A DNA stretch of 11,087 nt from JAZKSG01 sp964384785 (GCA_964384785.1 CAYLLH010000028.1:1-11087), one strand, 5' to 3'; shown: positions 1 to 7,076, numbered from the stretch's first letter. Program-made: numbers and translations. Notes: generated by a model from the sequence alone, not told the origin.

Positions 1-662
1 CTTTCAATCATTTGTTTCTGATTAACACGATTTTCACGCATGTATTGTTCTGCTTTGTTCATAAAATATGGTTTTAATGCTCCACCAGATTGAACTGTAA
101 CTACTGCACCCTGTAAGAATTCTCGGAATTTATCAGAAGGAGTACGTTTGATATTAGCTTTTAAAGCAGTTATTATATCTTTACCCAAGAGTCCTACATC
201 CCTATAAACCCATAAAGCCTCTTCACGGAGTTCACCATAGATACGTTGTTTGGAAAGACTTTTAAAAATCTCAGTAGGTGTAACACCTGCTGAACTCATA
301 GCAGAAATAAAATTCAAAGCATATGGTAAATAAATATCTATTTTTTTAGCACGAGCTTTTGCTTTACTAGATGGATAAGATATAAAATAAAAATAGGTTC
401 CAAAAGTCGAAAGACCAGGTATTAATGCAAGAACAAGAATCAACCATATATCAACAGAAAATGCAAGAACAAGTATAACATAAGCAATAGTTGTAGCTAT
501 TGCTACCATTATTGTATTAACCCAGGTGACAGAAAGATAAGCCCCTGCACGCATACCTATATGAGCTTTTTCTAGATTCTTCTCCATTTTTTCTGTTGCA
601 AGATTTTCAGCTATTCTACCAAACCACTGGTAGCACATTTTTTGATAACTATTCATTGGCAT
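1..662 (-). CDS. TadC/FlaJ-like pilus platform protein (type II secretion F domain), 3' end outside window
   Basis: My reverse-strand translation gives 220 codons from ATG at 662, open to the window edge, so the C-terminus is missing. The N-terminus is a short cytoplasmic segment. Two hydrophobic membrane stretches follow, at about residues 45-68 and 73-95. A cytoplasmic helical domain of T2SSF type follows (about 108-200), with phrases typical of the family such as LPYALNFISAMSSAGVTP and the later VQSGGALKPYF. Known role of the family: the inner-membrane platform on which the secretion ATPase acts to assemble pilin or archaellin subunits. The gene lies 54 bases downstream of the second secretion ATPase on the same strand, so co-transcription is likely. 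The start is supported by a GGTGAGGAG-type ribosome binding site 11 bases upstream. ATG at 656 (third codon) is an alternative. Full-length family members have further membrane helices, expected left of this window. Confidence 0.88.
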   Translation of the reverse strand, partial: MPMNSYQKMCYQWFGRIAENLATEKMEKNLEKAHIGMRAGAYLSVTWVNTIMVAIATTIAYVILVLAFSVDIWLILVLALIPGLSTFGTYFYFISYPSSKAKARAKKIDIYLPYALNFISAMSSAGVTPTEIFKSLSKQRIYGELREEALWVYRDVGLLGKDIITALKANIKRTPSDKFREFLQGAVVTVQSGGALKPYFMNKAEQYMRENRVNQKQMIE

Positions 663-673
663 TTTTTTATTAG

Positions 674-683
674 TCTCCTCACC
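674..683 (-). promoter_or_regulatory. Ribosome binding site of the TadC-like gene
   Basis: On the minus strand this reads GGTGAGGAGA, a strong match to the archaeal anti-Shine-Dalgarno sequence. It lies 11 bases upstream of the ATG at 662 and supports that start, although the gene was not given as a complete open frame. Confidence 0.6.
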
Positions 684-716
684 AACCTTCGAATTAAATT
701 AATATTACTTTAGTAT

Positions 717-2702
717 TTATATTAGATGTTTTTTTATTTCATCTAATATCTCCTCAGCTTTTTTCTTTTTAAGTCCCCTCACTTTCTTTAAATCCTTAAT
801 AGTTACGTTTCTTAAATCATTTATTGATTTAAAACCATTTTCATATAAAAGCCAGGCTGTTCCTTCATCCACACTTTTTAATGTTTCTATATCATTTGAA
901 TAAATATTTTCAAGTTTTTTCCCAGATGATTTAACTTTAGAATTATCTTCAACAGATTCAAGTTCTGCATCTGGTAGATCCTCAGTAAGATCCTCATTTA
1001 GTTTTTCTGCTTCTTCTTTTTTTAGTTTTTCTGCTTCTTTTTTTCTTTCTCGCTCAAGTTCTATTTCTCTTCGTATCTCTTTTACTTCTGAAAGATTAGA
1101 TGAATTTTTGATTGTATCAAGAAACTCTTGTGGGTTTTCAGCATAACGTGAAACTACTTTTCCTACTTCTTCATATTTTCGTACATTGTTGTTTTTCATC
1201 CAGTTTAGAATTGTGGAACGATTTTTGATTTCCTGAGCTATTTCATCTTTGTTCATATCCCAACGAGCACGGATTCCTTCCAACACATAGCTTTTACCAG
1301 TGTACACATGTTTATCTTCCACTGGATCCCAATGAAATACTTCATTTGTAAGGATTTCTTTAGTTGTTGGATCTATATCAATTATTTCTATTACTTGTTT
1401 ACATCTGCGGACACGTTTACCTTTAAGACGAGTGCTAATTTGTATAGTTAGAATATCAAGAGCTCGCATCATTATACGTGGAATATTAATCGGTTTTCCT
1501 TCCATACGATGAATTAAGGATTTTGCACTATCCGCATGCACTGTTGAATACGTGGCATGACCTGTGGCCATAGCTTGAAACAGCACATATGCTTCTTGTC
1601 CACGGATTTCACCAACTAGTATATATTCTGGACGCTGTCTGAGTGCTGCTTTCATAAGATCATACATATCGATTTCGCCAACCATTTTATTGTTGACTAC
1701 TTCTCCGAAACCCTGACGTGATACACCCGGTATCCAGTTAGGATGCGGTAGGTTAATCTCACGTGTCTCCTCAATACTAACAATTTTAGATTCAGGTGGA
1801 ATAAACAAACTCATAGCATTCAAAATAGTGGTTTTACCAGAAGCGGTTCCTCCTGCTATTAATGCATTTACACGGTTTTCTACAGCTAGCCAGAAATAAG
1901 AAAGCATTTCTGCAGACATAGTATTAAGACCTATTAGATCAGGTGGAGTAAATGGATCATCACGGAATTTACGGATGGTAAACGTACTGCCTTTGGTTGT
2001 AACCTCTGTACTAAGTGTCATCTGTATACGACTACCATCAGGCATAGTGGCATCTAGCATTGGATCAGCTATACTGATATGTTTACCACATTTCTGAGCT
2101 AGACGGACTACAAAATAAGAGAGTTCTTCTTCGTTTTTAAATTTCACATTTGTTTTAAGAGAACCATATTTACGATGATAAATAAAAATTGGTACACCCG
2201 CGCCATCGCAGCTGACATCCTCGATATGCGGATCTATCATAATGGGATCTATTTTACCATAACCAAGTGATTCTCTTTTTATGTAGTAAAATATTTTTTT
2301 CTTAGACAGATCATCAAGTTTTAAGTTATAACTAGAAAGTATATCCTCTACCTCTCCAGTTAGATAAGTCTCAATCTGTTGAGCATCCACTTCATCAAGA
2401 CGCATTTTAAAAGATTTCATCAAGGTCTCCCAGATGAAATTCAATGTTTTTTGTTCATCACTTGAAAGAGATGGTTCTATAATCCGGTATTGTTTCTCCA
2501 TTGTTTCAGCGTTTTTTAGTACTTTAGCATAAGCAAAGGGTTCATTTAATGGATAAAAATCTAGTTCCTTAAACTTAGGTTTAAATTTTATTTTCCCAGT
2601 TTTTTCACAATCTGGGCATACAACATCTACTACTTGACCTGGTTCACCCTCAACAGGGATTTTTGTATGACAACTTGGACAAATAGCGATTTTTTTAAGC
2701 AT
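717..2702 (-). CDS. Type II/IV secretion (archaeal pilus) ATPase with N-terminal zinc ribbon and C-terminal coiled coil-HhH module
   Basis: This is a secretion superfamily ATPase of the archaeal GspE/FlaI/TadA kind, which powers assembly of type IV-pilus-like filaments from the cytoplasmic face of the membrane. Visible features, in order: a CPSC...CPDC zinc ribbon (C8, C11, C29, C32); an N-terminal ATPase domain from about residue 47; Walker A GGTASGKTT (284-292); the Asp box IEETREINLPHPNW (310-323); Walker B ILVGEIRG (361-368); and the His box GHATYSTVHADS (381-392). The core ends near 536. A Glu/Lys/Arg-rich coiled coil (about 543-573) and a helix-hairpin-helix-like segment (about 605-658, with VRGLKKKKAEEIL) follow. 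Such HhH modules usually bind nucleic acid or mediate protein contacts, so their presence here is unusual. The gene starts 15 bases after its larger paralogue; GAGG overlaps that gene's stop codon, which suggests translational coupling. All catalytic motifs look intact. Confidence 0.92.
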   Translation of the reverse strand: MLKKIAICPSCHTKIPVEGEPGQVVDVVCPDCEKTGKIKFKPKFKELDFYPLNEPFAYAKVLKNAETMEKQYRIIEPSLSSDEQKTLNFIWETLMKSFKMRLDEVDAQQIETYLTGEVEDILSSYNLKLDDLSKKKIFYYIKRESLGYGKIDPIMIDPHIEDVSCDGAGVPIFIYHRKYGSLKTNVKFKNEEELSYFVVRLAQKCGKHISIADPMLDATMPDGSRIQMTLSTEVTTKGSTFTIRKFRDDPFTPPDLIGLNTMSAEMLSYFWLAVENRVNALIAGGTASGKTTILNAMSLFIPPESKIVSIEETREINLPHPNWIPGVSRQGFGEVVNNKMVGEIDMYDLMKAALRQRPEYILVGEIRGQEAYVLFQAMATGHATYSTVHADSAKSLIHRMEGKPINIPRIMMRALDILTIQISTRLKGKRVRRCKQVIEIIDIDPTTKEILTNEVFHWDPVEDKHVYTGKSYVLEGIRARWDMNKDEIAQEIKNRSTILNWMKNNNVRKYEEVGKVVSRYAENPQEFLDTIKNSSNLSEVKEIRREIELERERKKEAEKLKKEEAEKLNEDLTEDLPDAELESVEDNSKVKSSGKKLENIYSNDIETLKSVDEGTAWLLYENGFKSINDLRNVTIKDLKKVRGLKKKKAEEILDEIKKHLI

Positions 2703-2717
2703 TAAAATGTTTCAGCC

Positions 2718-5420
2718 TCATTGAGTTTTTTGACTTATCACACTCTCATTTTTTATCCGATCAATAGTCTTATCCGGGTTTTCATTATATTCAGCTATTA
2801 AACGTGAAACACTTGTGAAATCTCGAACATTACGTTCATTCATCCATTCCACTAAAGCAGTTCGATTTTTGATTTCATGAGTCATCTTCTCCCGGTTCAT
2901 ATCTTTTTCAGCTCTGATTCTTTCAAGAACATAGCTTTTTCCGGAGTATTCAAATTTGTCCTCCACAGGATCCCAACGAAACACTTCATTGGTTAGAATC
3001 TCTTTTGTAGAAGGATCAATATCAATGATTTCAATTATTTTTTTACAACGACGAGCTCGTTTGTTTTTAACCCGGGTTATAACATGTAAAAGAACGATAT
3101 CCAGTGATTGTAACATAACACGAGGAATATTGATTGGTTTACCTTCTAAACGATGAATAAGACTCTGTGCGCTATCTGCATGCACTGTTGAATACGTGGC
3201 ATGACCTGTGGCCATAGCTTGAAACAGCACATATGCTTCTTTTCCACGGATTTCACCTACTAGGATGTATTCTGGACGTTGTCTGAGTGCGGCTTTCATA
3301 AGATCATACATATCGATCTGACCGACACTACGGTTATCGACACTGTCACCGAAACCAGCACGAGCAACACCCGGAATCCAGTTAGGATGCGGCAGGTTAA
3401 TCTCACGAGTCTCCTCAATACTAACAATTTTAGATTCCACAGGTATAAACAGACTCATAGCATTCAAAGCAGTTGTTTTACCAGAAGCGGTTCCTCCTGC
3501 AAACAATGCATTTATACCATTCTCTACAGCAATCCACATATATGCTATCATCTCAGGAGACATCGTGTTAAACTCTACAAGATCAGGAGGCGAAAATGGA
3601 TCCTCCCGGAATTTACGTATAGTAAACGTACTACCCTTAGCAGTAATTTCATCACTAAGAGTCAATTGTACACGAGATCCATCTGGCATAGTAGCATCCA
3701 ACATAGGATCTGCAATACTCACATGTTTACCACATTTTTGAGCAAGTTTATGAACAAAAGCAGAAAGGTCATCCTCTGTATCAAAAACCACATTACTCTT
3801 AAGTGAACCATAAGTACGATGATACAAAAACACAGGGACACCAGCACCATCACAACTAATATCTTCAATATTTGGATCGCGAAGCAAAGGATCAATCTTA
3901 CCAAGACCAAGTGCATCTTTTCCGATATAATAAAAAATCTTATTTTTTGACTCAATCGTAATATTTACATCGTATTCATCAATAACTTCTTCAAGTTTCT
4001 CATACAAATACTCATCACTACGCTTCGACTCCAGCTCAGAGGTTTCAAAACTTGTACGAGTTAAAGTCTCAAGAATAAAATCCATGACCTCTCGTTCTTC
4101 ATCAGTTAAATCAACCTCTACAAGAAAATAACATTTCTCCATACTATCTCTTTCACGAAGAAGTTCAACATAAGCAAAAGGCTCATAGAGTTTATAAAAA
4201 TCAAGTTCCTCCCATTCCTCCTCAGAAAAACCAAGATCAGAAAGAGCAACTGAATTCACCTGAAGAGCATCACGAGGAAGTTCAACATCCCCTCCTACTT
4301 CACGCATATTATCCATCTGAGCTCTAAGATCAGGTTGAACCTCAGGAGTTTTAACTTTTGGTCGGAACTGTTGAAGACCTTTATTTTCTTTAGTTTTAGC
4401 CTTAAGATGTTCTTTTTCATCTTCTGGAACTGTTGGACTCCAACCTACATAATCACTATCATCTGAAAGTTCTTCGCCTTCATCAAAAAAAACATGTTCC
4501 TCCTCAGAATCATTATCAACTTTAAGATCTGCAAAGCCTTCAGAGTTAGAACGTTTCTTTTTTTCAAAAGATTCTAAAACATCTGAATCTTTAGCATCAT
4601 GATTGCGGGGTTCTGTTTTCATATGTTTTTGAGCTAATTGCTGAGCTTTAATCTGTGCTATATTCTCCTGGCCATCTCCATCAGAATCTGTTTTTGTTCC
4701 TCTTATCTTTTCATCTAAAAGTTTAGCTTCATCTGAATCCACATCGGCTCCAGAGAAATCCACCATAGCAGATTCTGGTTTTGAAATTTTTTGTTCAGAA
4801 GGGATTTCTTTTTTGTTTTCCTTTTTGAAAGGACTGGTTTTTTTTCCAAACAATGATTTTGAGGTTTTATCATCTTCTTTTTGTTGATAGTCTGCTGTTT
4901 CAGCTGGAAATTCTTTTAATTCTGCATTATTTTGTTTGTCTGAGTTGTCTTTTTTTTGGATTTCTTCATCTATTTCAGAAGCTATTTTGTTAAATTCATC
5001 TGAATTGATTTTTTCTTCTTTTTTACCAAAAAGATTATCTGAGAATGGATCGATTCTTTTTTGTCGGCCGAATCTTAACTTTTTTTTAGTTTCACCTTTG
5101 TTTTCTTCTGGTTCATCCCATTCATCTAAGGGTTCTTCACCTAGTTTCTGTCGGGCATCATTCATTATGTCTTGGCTGATATATTTGGATTTTTTCTTTT
5201 TTTTATCCTCATCGTCTTCTTCTACATAAAAAAGATGTGGTTTTGTTTTGTCTAATGTAAAGTGTTCAGGTTTGATTCTTTCCCGGTTTCTTTTTTCGAT
5301 TTTTTTCCGGTTTTCATCAAGTATTCTTTGTATAGTTTTTTCAACTAATAGTTTTTTATTTTTTTCTTGAAAAAAATTATCCTTATCTTTTTTTAAGGCC
5401 GCATCCCTTTTTTCCTTCAA
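2718..5420 (-). CDS. Type II/IV secretion (archaeal pilus) ATPase with a ~400-residue charged disordered N-terminus
   Basis: First gene of the secretion operon, 900 residues against about 500-600 for typical family members. Residues 1-400 are rich in Lys, Glu, Asp and Ser with few hydrophobics, so probably disordered. A basic helical start (about 20-50) leads into it, and LFGKK occurs twice (about 130-134 and 190-194). The ATPase part begins at about 405 (ELDFYKLYEPFAY) and is collinear with the downstream paralogue to about residue 893. Motifs: Walker A GGTASGKTT (642-650, K648), Asp box IEETREINLPHPNW (668-681), Walker B ILVGEIRG (719-726) and His box GHATYSTVHADS (739-750). It should therefore be an active ATPase, probably working with the TadC-like protein. 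It lacks the zinc ribbon and HhH of its paralogue. The start codon is TTG, chosen because a GGAGGGG site lies 6 bases upstream; no ATG lies nearby in frame. Confidence 0.92.
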   Translation of the reverse strand: MKEKRDAALKKDKDNFFQEKNKKLLVEKTIQRILDENRKKIEKRNRERIKPEHFTLDKTKPHLFYVEEDDEDKKKKKSKYISQDIMNDARQKLGEEPLDEWDEPEENKGETKKKLRFGRQKRIDPFSDNLFGKKEEKINSDEFNKIASEIDEEIQKKDNSDKQNNAELKEFPAETADYQQKEDDKTSKSLFGKKTSPFKKENKKEIPSEQKISKPESAMVDFSGADVDSDEAKLLDEKIRGTKTDSDGDGQENIAQIKAQQLAQKHMKTEPRNHDAKDSDVLESFEKKKRSNSEGFADLKVDNDSEEEHVFFDEGEELSDDSDYVGWSPTVPEDEKEHLKAKTKENKGLQQFRPKVKTPEVQPDLRAQMDNMREVGGDVELPRDALQVNSVALSDLGFSEEEWEELDFYKLYEPFAYVELLRERDSMEKCYFLVEVDLTDEEREVMDFILETLTRTSFETSELESKRSDEYLYEKLEEVIDEYDVNITIESKNKIFYYIGKDALGLGKIDPLLRDPNIEDISCDGAGVPVFLYHRTYGSLKSNVVFDTEDDLSAFVHKLAQKCGKHVSIADPMLDATMPDGSRVQLTLSDEITAKGSTFTIRKFREDPFSPPDLVEFNTMSPEMIAYMWIAVENGINALFAGGTASGKTTALNAMSLFIPVESKIVSIEETREINLPHPNWIPGVARAGFGDSVDNRSVGQIDMYDLMKAALRQRPEYILVGEIRGKEAYVLFQAMATGHATYSTVHADSAQSLIHRLEGKPINIPRVMLQSLDIVLLHVITRVKNKRARRCKKIIEIIDIDPSTKEILTNEVFRWDPVEDKFEYSGKSYVLERIRAEKDMNREKMTHEIKNRTALVEWMNERNVRDFTSVSRLIAEYNENPDKTIDRIKNESVISQKTQ

Positions 5421-5426
5421 CTTAGA

Positions 5427-5433
5427 CCCCTCC
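5427..5433 (-). promoter_or_regulatory. Strong ribosome binding site that fixes the TTG start of the 900-residue ATPase
   Basis: The minus strand reads GGAGGGG, 6 bases before TTG (5420-5418). This is the best Shine-Dalgarno match I noticed in the window, and it decides the non-ATG start. Confidence 0.65.
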
Positions 5434-5482
5434 TAACAAAAGTTATTTTCTATTATTGTTTTTTTTTATTTTTTCCCTTAGG

Positions 5483-5505
5483 TAACATATAAATTTTGTA
5501 TGTTA
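5483..5505 (-). promoter_or_regulatory. Box A promoter within an inverted repeat, for the secretion-ATPase operon
   Basis: On the minus strand TTTATATG (5493-5486) is a good archaeal box A. Transcription would start about 25 bases downstream, near 5460, leaving a leader of about 40 bases that includes the ribosome binding site. The box lies inside a perfect 7-bp inverted repeat, TAACATA (5483-5489) and TATGTTA (5499-5505), with a 9-base spacer. A regulator bound to this palindrome would compete with TBP; that is inference. Confidence 0.45.
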
Positions 5506-5603
5506 TTTTTTTCGGGAAGGGTTCATTTAGCATCCCATTCTCAAATGACAGGTTTGTTATATGCTGTTTGCTATTTAATTTTTTCTTTAATTATTAGTTA
5601 TTA

Positions 5604-5685
5604 TAGATTTTGTTAGGTTTTTTTTGATAAGTTTTATATGGATTGTTTTTTTTAGGGGTTTTTAGATTTTGTTAGGTTTTTTTTG
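5604..5685 (+). repeat. Two copies of a 23-bp direct repeat upstream of tRNA-Arg
   Basis: TAGATTTTGTTAGG followed by eight T and a G occurs exactly at 5604-5626 and 5663-5685, 59 bases apart. Between the copies lies TTTATATG (5633-5640), a possible box A for the tRNA. The second copy ends 5 bases before the mature tRNA. It may be a local duplication that also duplicated promoter-region sequence. The T-rich composition lowers its significance, but GTTAGG inside it is not simple sequence. Confidence 0.6.
5633..5640 (+). promoter_or_regulatory. Possible box A (TATA box) for tRNA-Arg
   Basis: TTTATATG is the best TATA-like element upstream of the tRNA. It would place initiation near 5662, with a 5' leader of just under 30 bases to be removed by RNase P. 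The position is plausible but the surrounding sequence is very AT-rich. Confidence 0.35.
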
Positions 5686-5690
5686 TGTAT

Positions 5691-5764
5691 GGGCCTATAA
5701 GGTAGTCTGGATATCCTACTGGCCTTCGGAGCCGGTAACTGGGGTTCGAATCCCCATAGGTCCG
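5691..5764 (+). tRNA. tRNA-Arg (anticodon TCG)
   Basis: A complete 74-base cloverleaf can be drawn by hand. The acceptor stem is GGGCCTA with TAGGTCC (one G-T pair). The D arm has AGG with CCT and GG in the loop. The anticodon stem CTGGC/GCCGG holds loop CTTCGGA with anticodon TCG at 5726-5728, which reads CGA and, through wobble, other CGN arginine codons. The variable region is short, and the T arm is TGGGG-TTCGAAT-CCCCA. The discriminator base is G73. CCA is not encoded, there is no intron, and a TTTTT run follows immediately as a likely terminator. Confidence 0.96.
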
Positions 5765-5769
5765 TTTTT
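5765..5769 (+). terminator. Poly-T terminator of tRNA-Arg
   Basis: Five T residues directly follow the discriminator base, as expected for an archaeal T-run terminator. Confidence 0.45.
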
Positions 5770-5819
5770 GGGAGGTGTTATTTTTTCATTTTTGACAAAT
5801 TATCTAAAAATATTTATAT

Positions 5820-5990
5820 ACTATAATTTACACAGTATATCATAACATGGGGTCTGGAAAAGATTAGAAAAAAAAACTATTTTTTTCTTCCTTTCATCTT
5901 TACCATCCACCCAAATAAAAACCGGACCCCAAACTTCCCTTCTCCAAAAAAAAATTTCTAAGCAAAAAAAACTATAATCTAAACAGTATA
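5820..5990. repeat. 20-bp imperfect direct repeat pair bracketing a GC-rich stem
   Basis: ACTATAATTTACACAGTATA (5820-5839) and ACTATAATCTAAACAGTATA (5971-5990) match at 18 of 20 positions. The first copy is also the core of a 7-bp inverted repeat, ATATACT (5816-5822) and AGTATAT (5834-5840), and abuts a box A-like TTTATATA (5813-5820). Each copy contains ACT...AGT symmetry, as a protein-binding site might. Confidence 0.6.
5843..5935 (+). ncRNA. Candidate structured small RNA (unrecognised family)
   Basis: In very AT-rich DNA, TGGGGTCTGG (5848-5857) can pair with CCGGACCCCA (5922-5931), giving 10 bp with one G-U pair. Inside that stem AAAGAT (5859-5864) pairs with ATCTTT (5896-5901), and GAAAAAAA (5867-5874) with TTTTTTTC (5880-5887). 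This makes a nested long hairpin. A box A-like TTTATATA at 5813-5820 would put initiation at about 5842, just before the stem. I see no C/D box, H/ACA or other known RNA signature and no good T-run terminator on this strand. The strand is uncertain because the stem folds on either one. Confidence 0.3.
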
Positions 5991-6008
5991 AACTCTACAA
6001 AAATAAAT

Positions 6009-6029
6009 TAAACAAAAAAAAGAAAAAAA
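6009..6029 (-). terminator. Poly-T terminator after sepF
   Basis: On the minus strand, two T8 runs separated by C follow the sepF stop codon (TAA at 6033-6031) directly. T-runs without a hairpin are the usual archaeal terminator. Confidence 0.5.
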
Positions 6030-6030
6030 A

Positions 6031-6402
6031 TTATGCGAATTTTCCTCTCAGCTTCCTACGATCAACTTTAACATCCGCAGGAGAAACAATCATCATATTG
6101 TTACCGATACCAGCGATATCTCCATTGATCTCAGAAGCAAGCTTCTTCAAATCATTAGTTATACGTTTCAGAATAACTTCTTCATCAGCAATCGGAGAAA
6201 AATCTAAAAGAAGTACATTTCCACCATAAACATAATCAGTGAATTCTTTTAAATCTTCATATCTTTGAATTTCACCGACTCTAACAAACATGTTAGCTCC
6301 ACCAGTTTGACCTTCACTTGTATCAGCATATTTTTCTAAATCAACATAGCCATCTACGTTGCTTCCTTTCTTTTCACGAAATATTTTATTAACTATACCC
6401 AT
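6031..6402 (-). CDS. sepF: SepF-like cell-division protein (FtsZ membrane anchor)
   Basis: This small protein (123 residues from the chosen start) matches archaeal SepF (DUF552 family). The family tethers FtsZ to the membrane and is needed for division in archaea that use FtsZ. The N-terminus MGIVNKIFREKK resembles the amphipathic membrane-targeting helix. A short flexible linker follows, then the SepF core, with GNVLLLDFSPIADEE on a beta strand and loop and DIAGIGNNMMIVSP near the end. The open frame extends to ATG at 6414, but AGGAG (6419-6415) touches that codon with no spacer, so it cannot serve it. The same AGGAG lies 12 bases before ATG at 6402, which also gives the expected N-terminus. 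The gene lies 55 bases downstream of the PUA gene, with several TATA-like sequences in the gap, so it may have its own promoter. Confidence 0.85.
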   Translation of the reverse strand: MGIVNKIFREKKGSNVDGYVDLEKYADTSEGQTGGANMFVRVGEIQRYEDLKEFTDYVYGGNVLLLDFSPIADEEVILKRITNDLKKLASEINGDIAGIGNNMMIVSPADVKVDRRKLRGKFA

Positions 6403-6414
6403 GATAATGTCCAT

Positions 6415-6419
6415 CTCCT
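6415..6419 (-). promoter_or_regulatory. Ribosome binding site deciding the sepF start
   Basis: AGGAG on the minus strand directly abuts ATG 6414 and lies 12 bases from ATG 6402. The spacing favours the internal ATG. Confidence 0.5.
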
Positions 6420-6469
6420 AAGTATTTAAAACTTTTTTTTTGAATATATATCTAAAATATAACATTCCT

Positions 6470-6964
6470 TTATAAACTTTTGGCGGAAGTAAGATTCCAG
6501 ATTTTATCTCCTACATAATGAAGAATTTTTAATGCCTTACCTTTTTCATTAGAAATCATTTCCTCACCAGATATAAGCGCCCTGCCAACAGCAAGTGGTT
6601 CATGGTTTTTTTCATCACAAATCCAAACTATATCATCAGCAGATATATCCTTGTCAGCATCAACAACTCCCGGGCTCATAACATCAGCACCATTAGAAAC
6701 AAAACGAACAGCACCCATATCAACAACTACAAAGTTACTTGCTGGTTTAAATTTTTTTAGACCATGTAATGTGAAAACAAAAAAATCATCAATTTTTATA
6801 AAAGTAACCACTTCATCAACAATTACAACTTTGTAATCATCTATTTTCCCTGTTTCAACCTTGTTTTTATCCAAAAAACTAAAACCAGTAAAATTTTTCT
6901 TTATTTCTTCTTCAATTTTTTGTTTCTTTTTTTTATTTAAAATATGACGATTTTTAATATTCAT
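6470..6964 (-). CDS. PUA-domain RNA-binding protein, archaeal MCT-1/Tma20-like
   Basis: 164 residues. The N-terminal part (about 1-75) is Lys-rich then beta-rich and corresponds to the pre-PUA domain. The C-terminal part (about 78-155) is a PUA domain, recognisable from VDMGAVRFVSNGADVMSPGV, then DIVWICDEKNHEPLAVGRAL and the closing KALKILHYVGDKIW. Archaeal proteins of this layout resemble eukaryotic MCT-1/Tma20, which acts with the 40S ribosome in recycling and reinitiation. The archaeal role is not settled, so RNA or ribosome binding is inferred from the domain. The gene is divergent from the LSm-eL37 pair, which fits a translation/RNA neighbourhood. I see no clear Shine-Dalgarno before the ATG; a TATA-like GAGTATATTATTC on the minus strand near 7047-7059 may be its promoter. 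Confidence 0.85.
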   Translation of the reverse strand: MNIKNRHILNKKKKQKIEEEIKKNFTGFSFLDKNKVETGKIDDYKVVIVDEVVTFIKIDDFFVFTLHGLKKFKPASNFVVVDMGAVRFVSNGADVMSPGVVDADKDISADDIVWICDEKNHEPLAVGRALISGEEMISNEKGKALKILHYVGDKIWNLTSAKSL

Positions 6965-7076
6965 AATTTAACAACTTACAAAAAAAATATTAAACAAAAA
7001 AAGGTAATTAATTTTTTTGTTTACCCAAAAAAAACTTTTTTTTGAATAATATACTCTCTGTTTTTCCCCCAAATGC

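Noticed and set aside
3279..3806. Plus-strand frame of 175 residues (and smaller ones at 2956 and 4936) inside the first ATPase gene
   Set aside because: They lie antisense to a gene with intact family motifs and show no domain of their own.
5500..5616. 38-residue frame on the plus strand with a hydrophobic segment, upstream of tRNA-Arg
   Set aside because: No ribosome binding site, no promoter at a fitting distance, it overlaps the operon promoter palindrome, and it ends inside the 23-bp repeat.
5847..5867. Six-codon frame encoding MGSGKD inside the candidate RNA
   Set aside because: Too short, no ribosome binding site; the base pairing explains the sequence better.
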